Assembly (NCBI GenBank): GCA_016936695.1
Contig: JAFGXK010000175.1
Coordinates: forward strand, 1-11,194
Origin: Bacteroidales bacterium
GTDB lineage: Bacteria; Bacteroidota; Bacteroidia; Bacteroidales; VadinHA17
Reading direction: 5' to 3'
DNA: 11,194 bases
The number at the start of each line of letters is the position of its first letter. Within the stretch, counting starts at the first letter, position 1. The position numbers and the translations under genes are program-made. Below are positions 1-7,163 of this stretch, one piece after another. The notes beneath the pieces are model-generated. The model worked only from the letters and a program-made list of their open reading frames with translations, had not been told where the DNA came from and made no database searches.

Positions 1-229
1 GTAGCACCTTCTCCGATTTGCTGCCTATTATCATTCTTGCCGTGTCAAAACCGTCCGTCGACCACTGTCTCGACATCACTTCAAGGGCATCCTGAGACAG
101 GAGTTTGTAACGCAGATTGAACATCTCATCCTTCTGCTTCCAGACACCCCTGATTATTATTATCTGTGAAGCTATAAGGATTATTATGGAAAATATCCCG
201 AGTAGCAGGATTGTATTTCTTTTCTTCAT
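1..229 (-). CDS. N-terminal part of a probable sensor histidine kinase (partial)
   Basis: The first 76 codons of a minus-strand gene are present; the rest lies beyond the left edge. The ATG at 229-227 is the only usable start, because an in-frame stop lies six codons upstream. Residues 4-26 form one very hydrophobic segment (LLLGIFSIIILIASQIIII) preceded by MKKR, i.e. a membrane anchor or uncleaved signal. It is followed by RGVWKQKDEMFNLRYKLLSQ, with basic and acidic residues and a helical look. This layout (short basic start, one helix, then a W-x-x-K-x-x-x-F segment leading to a periplasmic region) is common at the N-terminus of Bacteroidetes membrane histidine kinases. No kinase motif is inside the window, so the assignment is inference; another single-pass membrane protein is possible. 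The gene is divergent from the exported protein at 379. Confidence 0.5.
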   Translation of the reverse strand, partial: MKKRNTILLLGIFSIIILIASQIIIIRGVWKQKDEMFNLRYKLLSQDALEVMSRQWSTDGFDTARMIIGSKSEKVL

Positions 230-248
230 ATTTTTCCGCTTGTCCTCT

Positions 249-256
249 CAAAAGTA
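249..256 (-). promoter_or_regulatory. Candidate -7 promoter element of the partial left-edge gene
   Basis: Read on the minus strand this is TACTTTTG, a full match to the Bacteroidetes TAnnTTTG -7 consensus. It would give a leader of roughly a dozen bases before the ATG at 229, containing the purine-rich AGAGGA. No clear TTTG -33 element is seen at the usual distance. Confidence 0.45.
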
Positions 257-293
257 TTGAAAATATTCTGATATCCGGTTTGACCGCCCGACA

Positions 294-320
294 TTAACCC
301 TGCGTTAACCCTTTGTTAAC
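294..320. repeat. Three TTAAC direct repeats at exact 11-bp spacing (candidate regulator site)
   Basis: TTAAC occurs at 294-298, 305-309 and 316-320; the first two copies share TTAACCCT and the last two share GTTAAC. An 11-bp period puts the copies on nearly the same face of the helix, as in sites bound by tandem OmpR/PhoB-family response regulators. The array lies between two divergent genes and ends 22 bp before the -7 element of the rightward gene, a position suited to an activator replacing a -33 element. The identity of the regulator is inference. Confidence 0.5.
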
Positions 321-342
321 ATAGCAAATGAGAATCAGGCAC

Positions 343-350
343 TATCTTTG
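343..350 (+). promoter_or_regulatory. Candidate -7 promoter element of the 379 gene
   Basis: TATCTTTG matches TAnnTTTG exactly and lies 28 bp before the ATG at 379. The only upstream TTTG (312-315) is 27 bp away, too far for a standard -33 element. Expression probably depends on an activator, which fits the TTAAC repeats just upstream. Confidence 0.55.
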
Positions 351-378
351 AATTGAGATTATCAAAAACAGGGTAGCC

Positions 379-1095
379 ATGAAAGCAACAAAATTAATTT
401 TAAGTGGACTTATTATCCTCTGCCTTTTTGCATTCGCAGGTCCGACTCAGGCCCAGGAAAGAAGCAAGGAGGAAAAGGAGAAGGAGTTGAGGATGGCGGA
501 GGAGATCGATGCCCAGAAAAGAGCCTTTGCCGAGCAGAAGAAGAAGCAGGAAGAAATGGACAAAGTGGCAAAGGAAGCAAGGGAAGAGGTCGAGAAAGCC
601 ATGCAGGAAGCCAGGGAAAAGCTTGAAGAAGCCGGTATTTACAGGGACATTGTAAAAGATTTCAGGAATTTGGATGACAATCCGTCTTTCAGATGGGCTC
701 CGTTGGAGGGCGGCAGATACATGATGACTCCGGGAATGGACGGATTCAACTGGACAGCTGCCGGCAGTGATAACGAAAGGACCGATTGGGAATATTCCAG
801 ATCTGTAAGGGAGAACTCATTCTCGAGTTCTTATGAATTCGATGTCAATCTTCCCAGCACTGTAGTGATGTCAATAAACGGCGAGTGCAAGGAGGGTGAG
901 ATAAAAATAAAAATTATTATGCCCGGTGGTAAGGTTTATTCAGATATAATGATAGATGAGTTTGGCAACCTCAACTGGAGGAAGTCATTTTCGGTGTCTG
1001 AGGAGGAGAACAAGGAAAAGGCAGGAGAGTGGAAGTTCCAGATCGATGCATCAAAGGCTACTGGATTCTTCAGGATATCCTTCCGGGCATATTAG
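379..1095 (+). CDS. Exported coiled-coil protein of unknown function
   Basis: This 238-residue protein begins with a clear signal peptide (MKATK, a hydrophobic core, then a probable cleavage after TQA near residue 25), so it acts outside the inner membrane. Residues 27-88 are almost entirely Glu, Lys, Arg, Gln and Ala, a long charged helix likely to be a coiled coil; the DNA here is strongly purine-rich on the coding strand. A linker follows, and residues 140-238 look like a compact beta domain (alternating strands such as EIKIKIIMPGG and GEWKFQIDA, ending FRISFRAY). The start is the first ATG after the signal-like region and follows a TAnnTTTG element by 28 bp. I do not recognise a named family or enzymatic motif. 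The gene is monocistronic, with a hairpin terminator just after the stop. It is divergent from a probable sensor kinase, and the shared region carries an 11-bp repeat array, so it could be an envelope-stress target of that system (inference). Confidence 0.85.
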   Translation: MKATKLILSGLIILCLFAFAGPTQAQERSKEEKEKELRMAEEIDAQKRAFAEQKKKQEEMDKVAKEAREEVEKAMQEAREKLEEAGIYRDIVKDFRNLDDNPSFRWAPLEGGRYMMTPGMDGFNWTAAGSDNERTDWEYSRSVRENSFSSSYEFDVNLPSTVVMSINGECKEGEIKIKIIMPGGKVYSDIMIDEFGNLNWRKSFSVSEEENKEKAGEWKFQIDASKATGFFRISFRAY

Positions 1096-1114
1096 GTTCA
1101 TTCCTTTTGTTTAG

Positions 1115-1143
1115 AAGGCCGGCATGGGGTGCCGGCCTTTTTT
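1115..1143 (+). terminator. Strong rho-independent terminator
   Basis: AAGGCCGGCA (1115-1124) and TGCCGGCCTT (1130-1139) are a perfect 10-bp GC-rich inverted repeat around a 5-base loop (TGGGG), followed by six T residues (1138-1143). It lies 19 bases after the stop of the 379 gene. The convergent peptidase gene ends at 1148, so the hairpin may also help stop leftward transcripts, but on that strand no T tract follows the stem. Confidence 0.92.
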
Positions 1144-1147
1144 GTGT

Positions 1148-2875
1148 CTATTCCGATTGCGCCGAGGCCCTTCCTCCCTTTACGCTTTCTACTCTTACAG
1201 TAAACTTGTTTCCGTCCTTTATTATCCATTTAACATCCACATGTGAGTACCCGGGTATATTATCAATTTCGAGCCGCTGCGGATTCCTTTTCTGTTCCTG
1301 ATTAAGGTTTCTGTCCTTATCAGTGACTATCATTCCTGCAACTACAGATCCTCCTTCAAGGTACACATAATCAGGAGGGTCAATTTTATATCTGAGGTTA
1401 TTACCTGAATGAGTCGGCATCATCTGGCTGTTTACGATTGTGGCGCTGACCTCCTTCAGTCCTGCTCCAAGGTTAGTCACTTTCACATCCCTGACCTCAA
1501 GCTTTGGGGTGACCCACGCGTTGTAAATGCAGAATGCCGCATTGCGGTGGGCATCACTTTCCAGCAGGAATCCCGGATGAGTCCGGCCGAAGTTTTTATT
1601 GAATCCGCCGACCTCCACCTTACCGTAATCGGGATGATCGACCTCCTGCCAGGGCATGAAGGCATCCTCAAAGAGCAGAAGCCTGTCAAATTCGTAAGGA
1701 TCGACGCTGGAAGTGTCGTTGAACATCATTACTTCATTCCAGAGTTCATTTGAAAAGACATAGCTTCCTATTGCGCCGTGCCACCAGTCGAGTTCTCCTC
1801 CATACACCGTGTACATGTCTTTCCAGAGAGTAATAAACTTGTATCCGGGTATTATCAGCTCTCCTTTTTTGCCAATTGCGTTCAGTACTGCATCATCAGC
1901 CCTTGAGAAAACCTCGGCTCCTCCTCCCTGCATCGACGGCCCCCTGAGTATAAGTCCGCCGTAGTTATGGAACGATTGAGCTCCCGTGATGTTCCTGTGC
2001 CGGAATCCAAAATCCCTGACAGCCTGGTTTTCAGGGAAGGAAAATGGATATTTTCCTGCTCCGCTCTGGATATAGGAGGGTTCCCAGTTGAATCCGTAAT
2101 CGCGGTTGGGATCATAGCCTCCCGGCCCGTCCTCGTTAACCAGCCCGTCGCCGTCATTGTCGATTCCTTCCTGACCCAGTACCTCATACTCTCCCTTTTC
2201 ACCCGGTTCTGTCCTTATCATCTGCCTGGGATCGCGTGGATTGGTACGGTATGTCCCATAGGGACTCTTTCTGCGCATAGAACTGATCACTCCGTCGTTG
2301 TTTAGATCGTCATACCCGTCCTCGTCATACTGCCCGTCGCGGTCATTGTCCATAGGCACAAGTCCCGACCGGGGAGAATGCTGGGTGTTCGGGCTATCCA
2401 TGAAATACTGGCGTGCATCGGGATTGATTGTAGGCAGGATATAGAACGTTTTGTCCTTCAGAAGTTCGTTTATAAACCTGTTTTCATCATACATTTCGCA
2501 TAGGTACCATGCTGTGTAAAGAGCCATTTCTGTTCCCTGTATCTCATTCGAGTGGATGTTGCCGTCGATGTATAAACCCGGCTTGCTTCCGGGGTCACCG
2601 GCTTTCCGGTCGGTAATTGTAAGTGCATGGATGTCTCTTCCCTGATGTGATTTTCCAGCTGATTCAAGAGTTACAAGGTCAGGATACTCTTTTGCAAGCC
2701 GGCGGCAAAGGTCGGTTATTCCGTCGTAGGTGTAATACTTGTTCCAGGAGGCCTGTACCTTTGGATTGGCAGGCGATCCGGAAGCCTTGAAAAAGAGATC
2801 GGCATTCTGCGACCGGGCTGGGATGGCAATGCAGATTATTCCCAGAGTGATCAATATCTTGCTGTATACTTTCAT
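1148..2875 (-). CDS. Secreted M14-family zinc carboxypeptidase with inserted DxDxDG loops
   Basis: A 575-residue exported metallopeptidase predicted to remove C-terminal residues from peptides outside the inner membrane. A signal peptide (residues 1-22, ending PARS) precedes the M14 domain (about 45-420). Zinc ligands are visible: H108 and E111 in GNIHSNEIQG, and H303 in SFHNYGG. N257-R258 matches the substrate-carboxylate Asn-Arg pair. Y355 and E377 are 22 residues apart, exactly the spacing of Tyr248 and Glu270 in carboxypeptidase A, with GG-x-x-DW between them as in that enzyme. Two acidic loops (about 176-197 and 239-249) carry DxDxDG patterns typical of calcium-binding loops and are inserted between the first ligands and the Asn-Arg pair. 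Residues from about 455 form a C-terminal beta-sandwich-like domain. The gene lies 18 bp after an inactive paralogue and is probably cotranscribed with it. The enzyme class is firm; its substrate is not known. Confidence 0.93.
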   Translation of the reverse strand: MKVYSKILITLGIICIAIPARSQNADLFFKASGSPANPKVQASWNKYYTYDGITDLCRRLAKEYPDLVTLESAGKSHQGRDIHALTITDRKAGDPGSKPGLYIDGNIHSNEIQGTEMALYTAWYLCEMYDENRFINELLKDKTFYILPTINPDARQYFMDSPNTQHSPRSGLVPMDNDRDGQYDEDGYDDLNNDGVISSMRRKSPYGTYRTNPRDPRQMIRTEPGEKGEYEVLGQEGIDNDGDGLVNEDGPGGYDPNRDYGFNWEPSYIQSGAGKYPFSFPENQAVRDFGFRHRNITGAQSFHNYGGLILRGPSMQGGGAEVFSRADDAVLNAIGKKGELIIPGYKFITLWKDMYTVYGGELDWWHGAIGSYVFSNELWNEVMMFNDTSSVDPYEFDRLLLFEDAFMPWQEVDHPDYGKVEVGGFNKNFGRTHPGFLLESDAHRNAAFCIYNAWVTPKLEVRDVKVTNLGAGLKEVSATIVNSQMMPTHSGNNLRYKIDPPDYVYLEGGSVVAGMIVTDKDRNLNQEQKRNPQRLEIDNIPGYSHVDVKWIIKDGNKFTVRVESVKGGRASAQSE

Positions 2876-2893
2876 TCCTGTATCGGTTTGACG

Positions 2894-4555
2894 TTATCTT
2901 AATTCGACTAATGTGCTTATTTCTCCGGTGTTCACGGCTCCGGCCGCAATCTTTACCTTTCCCTTTCCCGAGATGAGCCAGCTGAATTCTGCTGATTCAT
3001 CACCGGTAAGCCTCCCTATTCTTTGCACCTTCTGCCCGCTGATTATCGTCTGTCCGTCCGATGGTTCAACCGACAGCCTCATGACCCTGGTCCATATGTT
3101 TGGTTCGCCCGCCTCTGTGTTGGTGGCAAAGAGGCCTTTGTTATGCACTTTAAGTGTAAGCCTGCTTATTTTGCTGCCTGCATTTTCTGTTTTTATATCA
3201 AGGAATTCCAGTTCGGGGTGCATGGCTGATATCTCTTTAATGAATTTATAATGCAGCTCAATCAGTGAACCGACAGAATCGGCCGGAGGATTGTTCATTA
3301 CAAACGGTTTTAAGCCGCCCACCTCTGCTTTTTTATCAGGGAAGTCAGGGTGAACAATTTCCTTCCAGGGCACAAACACGTCTTCCAGCTTCTGTTTTTC
3401 TGCAAATTTCAGAAATTCGGCTTCAGCGTTTTTCCCCTTTTCCACATTAATCCACCAGCCGGGAGTGCCGAAACAGTATCTGCCGTAATGAAAATAAGCC
3501 CAGTCCGTGAAACTGCCTGTTTCCTTTACAGCAGGTGGTGTGCCCTTCATTCCTGTTATCTCACGATATTTGTCTGACACGAGTTTATTGATGGTTTCGT
3601 CTGTCTTGAGTATCGATGTCAACGGACCTCTTTCTCTTCTCAGGGATTCCTGCCGGCCGCTTTCCTGCTGAGATTGAGTTCCCGGCTGTTCCCTGGCTTT
3701 CATTGGTTCCGCCAGGTTATCCTGGGGACCGAAGGCAATCACCATGTAGATATTGAATCTGTCATAAAGGAAATCGACCACTGCCCGTGTTTCGGGTTCG
3801 GATACGGGATAAAGACCTGAATTTGGTCCGAACTCCTCATAGTTGTAGGTGAGGTTACGGTTGAAACTGACGCCGCCGGGACCGTCTTCATTAAATTTTC
3901 CGTCCTTGTCGTTGTCGGTTCCCTCTGTGAAGACAGACCAGAGTCCTGTCTTTCCCTTTTCAGTTTCGGCAGTCACCATCACCCTTTTATCTTCTTCGCA
4001 TTCAAGATATTTACCTGCCGGATCCGCAATGCGAAGCAGGGTAATCAAACCATCCCCGTTCAGGTCTTCGCAGGGATCCTCATCATAAATGAAGTCACTG
4101 TCTTCATCGGTGGTTCTGGTGTTCTGACTCCTTTCGTATGTAAGTCCGGTGAAGTACTGGGCTGATGCATCGGGACTGACATCTGGAAAGATGTAGAAAG
4201 TGACCTTTTCAAGCAGATCGATGGTGCTTTTATCCCCCGATCCAGCCAGCAGGTTCCCGGCGAACCCCAGGGCTAGTTCCCGTCCAAGGATATATTTACC
4301 GTCAATTCCGCCGACGATGGCTATTCCTGGTTTGTTGTCCCTTTCGCCAGTTCCGATTGTTATAAGCCAGACATCCTTTCCTCCGGCAGTCCGGGTAAGT
4401 GACCTGGAGGTGCACAGGGAAGGATATTGAGCGGCAAGGCTTTTGACCAGGGTACCGGTCTGGCTGTGATCGCGGTACTGGCAGTCCGCATCAGGCGACA
4501 GAGTTGCAAGAACAGCGGTTAGTGCCAGGAAAAGAAGTCCCGAACGTGTTTTCAT
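2894..4555 (-). CDS. Catalytically inactive M14 carboxypeptidase paralogue (pseudoenzyme)
   Basis: An intact 553-residue exported protein. I start it at the ATG at 4555 because MKTRSGLLFLALTAVLATLS is a good signal peptide; a longer in-frame start at 4615 adds 20 unlikely residues and would cover the probable promoter. It aligns along its length with the neighbouring peptidase: the D-rich loops are retained (about 150-171 and 214-224, with DNDKDG and NEDGPGG), as are N232-R233 and the C-terminal beta domain. The catalytic centre is gone. The GNIHSNEIQG motif reads GGIDGKYILG (D85 and Y88 replace His and Glu), the third ligand position is G276 (AFGPQDN), the catalytic Glu position is P365 and the catalytic Tyr position is V343. 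A Gln/Glu/Arg-rich low-complexity segment (about 285-310) is specific to this copy. It is the first gene of the leftward operon. A binding, chaperone or regulatory role is inference. Confidence 0.87.
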   Translation of the reverse strand: MKTRSGLLFLALTAVLATLSPDADCQYRDHSQTGTLVKSLAAQYPSLCTSRSLTRTAGGKDVWLITIGTGERDNKPGIAIVGGIDGKYILGRELALGFAGNLLAGSGDKSTIDLLEKVTFYIFPDVSPDASAQYFTGLTYERSQNTRTTDEDSDFIYDEDPCEDLNGDGLITLLRIADPAGKYLECEEDKRVMVTAETEKGKTGLWSVFTEGTDNDKDGKFNEDGPGGVSFNRNLTYNYEEFGPNSGLYPVSEPETRAVVDFLYDRFNIYMVIAFGPQDNLAEPMKAREQPGTQSQQESGRQESLRRERGPLTSILKTDETINKLVSDKYREITGMKGTPPAVKETGSFTDWAYFHYGRYCFGTPGWWINVEKGKNAEAEFLKFAEKQKLEDVFVPWKEIVHPDFPDKKAEVGGLKPFVMNNPPADSVGSLIELHYKFIKEISAMHPELEFLDIKTENAGSKISRLTLKVHNKGLFATNTEAGEPNIWTRVMRLSVEPSDGQTIISGQKVQRIGRLTGDESAEFSWLISGKGKVKIAAGAVNTGEISTLVELR

Positions 4556-4602
4556 GAATGTTTCATTAATCGTTAACAGACAGATTATACAGTTGCATGG
4601 TT

Positions 4603-4610
4603 CAAAAATA
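4603..4610 (-). promoter_or_regulatory. Candidate -7 promoter element of the M14 operon
   Basis: On the minus strand this reads TATTTTTG, a full TAnnTTTG match, about 48 bp before the ATG at 4555. It partly overlaps the 12-bp palindrome at 4607-4618. No good -33 element is evident. Confidence 0.5.
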
Positions 4611-4618
4611 TGCATATT
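4607..4618. promoter_or_regulatory. 12-bp perfect palindrome in the divergent promoter region
   Basis: AATATGCATATT is a perfect palindrome between the M14 operon and the metal importer, overlapping the leftward -7 element and about 40 bp upstream of the rightward one. It could be an operator shared by both units, but an AT-rich palindrome of this size can arise by chance. Confidence 0.3.
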
Positions 4619-4659
4619 AATTTATTTTTCATACATAAACCTTTTCCCACCTTATGTGT

Positions 4660-4667
4660 TATTTTTG
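4660..4667 (+). promoter_or_regulatory. Candidate -7 promoter element of the metal-importer operon
   Basis: TATTTTTG matches TAnnTTTG and lies 20 bp before the ATG at 4688. It supports that start over the upstream in-frame ATG at 4610, which would lie before the transcription start. It is the same octamer as the -7 element of the divergent operon. Confidence 0.5.
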
Positions 4668-4687
4668 TACTTGTTGAAACATTTGTT

Positions 4688-5557
4688 ATGAAGAGAGCTG
4701 CATTCCTGTTTTTTATTTTTATTATTTCGGCCTGTGGAAGGCAAGTTAAAACCGGTGAGAGGATTATATCAGTCAGTATTGCTCCTTTCGGCTACTTTAC
4801 CGAACAGATTGCAGGAGATAACTTTACGGTGAATGTGATGGTCCCGGCAGGGGCTAATCCTCATATTTACGAACCATATCCCGATCAGATCGACAGGCTC
4901 CGGAGATCGGAGGCATATATCAGCAACGGGTACCTTGGATTTGAAATGACATGGATGGACAGGTTTTCGGAGATAAACAAATCCATGAAGAAGCTTAACC
5001 TCGGAGAAAGCATTGTCCCTATTGAAAATCATCACGATCATGAAGGGGAACACAGTGAGGGCGCCGATCCTCATTACTGGGTTTCCCCGTTGTGCGCCAT
5101 GAAGATGGCTTTGTCGGTAAGGGATTTCCTTGCGGAGCTTGACCCTGTAAACGGTGAAGAATACGAAAGGAACTACAGGATCCTGCTGGAAAAGATTGGT
5201 CAGGTGGATTCAATGGCAAGGGAGCTTTCGGTGATGGAAGGAAGCAGGGCCTTTATGATTTACCATCCAAACCTGGCATATCTTGCACGGGATTACGGGC
5301 TGAAGGAGATCACGATCGAGGACGAGGGAAAGGAACCCTCTCCTTCACAACTCAGGGAACTTATCGACATAGCAAGACGGGAAAACATTAAAATGATACT
5401 GGTGCAGAGGGAATATGATCCGAGGAATGCCAGGGCAGTGGCTGATGAGACTGGCGGCAGGGTGGAGGTCATCGACCCTCTATCCGGCGATTGGTATTCC
5501 TCCACAGCTGCTGTAATACAACTGCTTAAGACCGGCTTTAACGAAGCCATAAATTAG
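4688..5557 (+). CDS. znuA: Zinc/manganese ABC transporter substrate-binding lipoprotein (ZnuA-like)
   Basis: A 289-residue cluster A-I solute-binding protein that captures a divalent metal outside the inner membrane and hands it to the permease encoded two genes downstream. The start at 4688 gives a compact lipoprotein signal (MKRAAFLFFIFIISAC) with the lipidated Cys at residue 16; the ATG at 4610 would add 26 residues that spoil this signal. The four metal-ligand positions can be read: H59 in NPHIYEP, H129 in DPHYW, H193 in YHPNLAYLARDYGL and D263 in VIDPL. A short His-rich loop (115-122, NHHDHEGEH) precedes the second ligand, as in zinc-binding members, though shorter than in typical ZnuA. 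Zinc is therefore the more likely substrate; manganese remains possible. The ATPase gene follows after 7 bp. No regulator gene is nearby. Confidence 0.9.
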   Translation: MKRAAFLFFIFIISACGRQVKTGERIISVSIAPFGYFTEQIAGDNFTVNVMVPAGANPHIYEPYPDQIDRLRRSEAYISNGYLGFEMTWMDRFSEINKSMKKLNLGESIVPIENHHDHEGEHSEGADPHYWVSPLCAMKMALSVRDFLAELDPVNGEEYERNYRILLEKIGQVDSMARELSVMEGSRAFMIYHPNLAYLARDYGLKEITIEDEGKEPSPSQLRELIDIARRENIKMILVQREYDPRNARAVADETGGRVEVIDPLSGDWYSSTAAVIQLLKTGFNEAIN

Positions 5558-5564
5558 ATTCACT

Positions 5565-6308
5565 ATGCCTGAACCCCTTCTTGATTTGGTTTCAGTTTCG
5601 GTTTCCTATGGGGAATTCAAGGCGATTGAGAATGCAAGCCTGAGGGTGACTTCAAGCGACTTCATAGGGGTAATTGGTCCCAACGGTGGCGGAAAGACCT
5701 CACTTCTGAAAGCCATCCTGGGTCTTGTTCCAATAAGCGGAAAGATAGTATTCAGTCCGGAGCTTCAGGGCGGTAAGAAGATCGGTTACCTTCCTCAGAT
5801 CTCAACAGGTGATCACAGCTTTCCGCTTACGGTTACTGATGTGATACTTTCGGGCCTGATGATGCACAAGGGACTTTTTTCCGGGATGTCAGCAGCCGAC
5901 AGGCGTAAGGCTGCGGGTGTGATTGATGAGCTTGGCCTGAGGGAGCTATCGGATTCCCCGCTTTCAGAGCTGTCAGGAGGTCAGCTTCAGAGAGTGTTTC
6001 TCGGCAGGGCCGTAATAGGCGATCCGAAACTGCTTCTTCTCGATGAGCCTGGCAATTTCGTAGACTCGAATTTTGAGAACGACTTCTATGAAAAGCTCAG
6101 GATACTTAATAGCCGGATGGCCATACTTATGGTCTCACACGATATCGGGATCATTTCGTCGCATGTCAGGTCGTTTGCCTGTGTTAACAGAAAACTGCAT
6201 TATCATCCCTCGGCAGAGATAACCAATGAACAGCTTCTTGGTTACGGATGCCCCATTCAGCTTATCACTCATGGCGAGGTGCCTCATACTGTACTAAAAA
6301 AACACTGA
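5565..6308 (+). CDS. znuC: Zinc/manganese ABC transporter ATP-binding protein (ZnuC-like)
   Basis: A 247-residue cytoplasmic ATPase that powers metal import. All ABC motifs are present in order: Walker A GPNGGGKT (38-45), Q-loop glutamine 78 (YLPQ), signature LSGGQ (136-140), Walker B LLLLDE (156-161) and switch histidine 192 (SHD). The length is normal for the family. Its ATG follows the lipoprotein stop by 7 bp, and the permease start follows its own stop by 3 bp, so the three genes form one operon. The D-loop region reads EPGNFVD rather than the more usual EPTANVD, which is within family variation. Confidence 0.93.
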   Translation: MPEPLLDLVSVSVSYGEFKAIENASLRVTSSDFIGVIGPNGGGKTSLLKAILGLVPISGKIVFSPELQGGKKIGYLPQISTGDHSFPLTVTDVILSGLMMHKGLFSGMSAADRRKAAGVIDELGLRELSDSPLSELSGGQLQRVFLGRAVIGDPKLLLLDEPGNFVDSNFENDFYEKLRILNSRMAILMVSHDIGIISSHVRSFACVNRKLHYHPSAEITNEQLLGYGCPIQLITHGEVPHTVLKKH

Positions 6309-6311
6309 TCG

Positions 6312-7163
6312 TTGGAAGGAAGTATTTTTCAATATGAGTTTGTTGTAAAGGGTCTTCTGGGAGCGCTCTTTGCCAGTATCACTGCCGGCCTTGCAGGGAC
6401 ATATATCGTTTCAAGAAGGATGGTCTTCCTCAGCGGCGGAATCACCCATGCCTCGTTCGGGGGTATAGGAATCGGTTATTTCGCCGGCATAAATCCGGTT
6501 GCAGGAGCTGCCGCATTCGGCATATTCTCGGCTCTTGGCATAGAGTACCTTTCAATGCGGCAGAAGATCAGGGAAGACTCGGCAATAGGCATCCTATGGG
6601 CGTTTGGAATGGCCGTAGGGATTATTTTCATCTACCTGACACCCGGCTATGCGCCCAACCTTATAAGCTATCTTTTCGGCAGTATTTTAACCGTGACTTA
6701 CGGAGATATCATAGCTCTCGGCATTATGTCCTCGGTGCTCATCATCTGGTTTACGGTGTTTTACAGGATAATACTCTATATATCATTTGATGAGCAGTAT
6801 GCCAGGACCTTCACCTCCCGCGTTAACCTTTTCAGATATGTCACCACATCGCTGATAGCTCTTACGATAGTTCTGAACATAAGGATGGCCGGAGTTGTTC
6901 TTGTTATATCATTGCTTACTATACCGCCGAATATTGCAATGCTTTTCACCAGGAAATATTCAAAAATAGTTATGTGGTCGGTGGTGGCAGCCTTTGCCGG
7001 AACAGCTGCAGGATATGTGATTTCATATTATGCGGGTATACCAGTGGGGGCGACTATAATATTTACTCTCGTAATCATCTGGCTCGGAGCAAAATTGGTA
7101 AGCAGGATAAGCGGGTTGAATTTGAAAAATAACAATAAAAATTTATTGATTAACAATAAATGA
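6312..7163 (+). CDS. znuB: Zinc/manganese ABC transporter permease (ZnuB-like), TTG start
   Basis: A 283-residue ABC-3 family inner-membrane protein with about eight hydrophobic helices. Family landmarks are visible: GTYIVSRRMVFLSGGITHASFGGIGIGY near residues 30-56, and an EDSAIGILWAFGMAVGI segment in the middle. The start is the TTG at 6312, three bases after the ATPase stop; it gives an N-terminus of normal length, whereas the next in-frame ATG falls inside the conserved SRRMVF segment and would remove the first helix. The C-terminal tail (NLKNNNKNLLINNK) is Asn/Lys-rich because the coding end runs into an AT-rich repeat tract that continues into the spacer. It is the last gene of the importer operon. 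Confidence 0.92.
   Translation: MEGSIFQYEFVVKGLLGALFASITAGLAGTYIVSRRMVFLSGGITHASFGGIGIGYFAGINPVAGAAAFGIFSALGIEYLSMRQKIREDSAIGILWAFGMAVGIIFIYLTPGYAPNLISYLFGSILTVTYGDIIALGIMSSVLIIWFTVFYRIILYISFDEQYARTFTSRVNLFRYVTTSLIALTIVLNIRMAGVVLVISLLTIPPNIAMLFTRKYSKIVMWSVVAAFAGTAAGYVISYYAGIPVGATIIFTLVIIWLGAKLVSRISGLNLKNNNKNLLINNK

Noticed and set aside
1029..1301. Open frame of 90 codons crossing the terminator at 1115-1143
   Set aside because: It overlaps the end of the 379 gene, reads through the strong hairpin and then runs antisense to the peptidase, so a real gene is very unlikely.
1409..1753. Open frame of 114 codons on the plus strand opposite the active peptidase gene
   Set aside because: It lies antisense inside a well-supported M14 coding region, has no domain-like sequence and no promoter, and is explained by the coding strand's codon pattern.
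2894..4555. Treating the inactive M14 copy as a pseudogene
   Set aside because: The frame is full length with a signal peptide, conserved loops and a C-terminal domain; the loss is confined to catalytic positions, which fits a functional pseudoenzyme better than decay.
4610..4687. Longer N-terminus for the metal-binding lipoprotein starting at 4610
   Set aside because: The extension would put 26 residues before a perfect lipoprotein signal and the ATG would lie upstream of the likely -7 element at 4660-4667.
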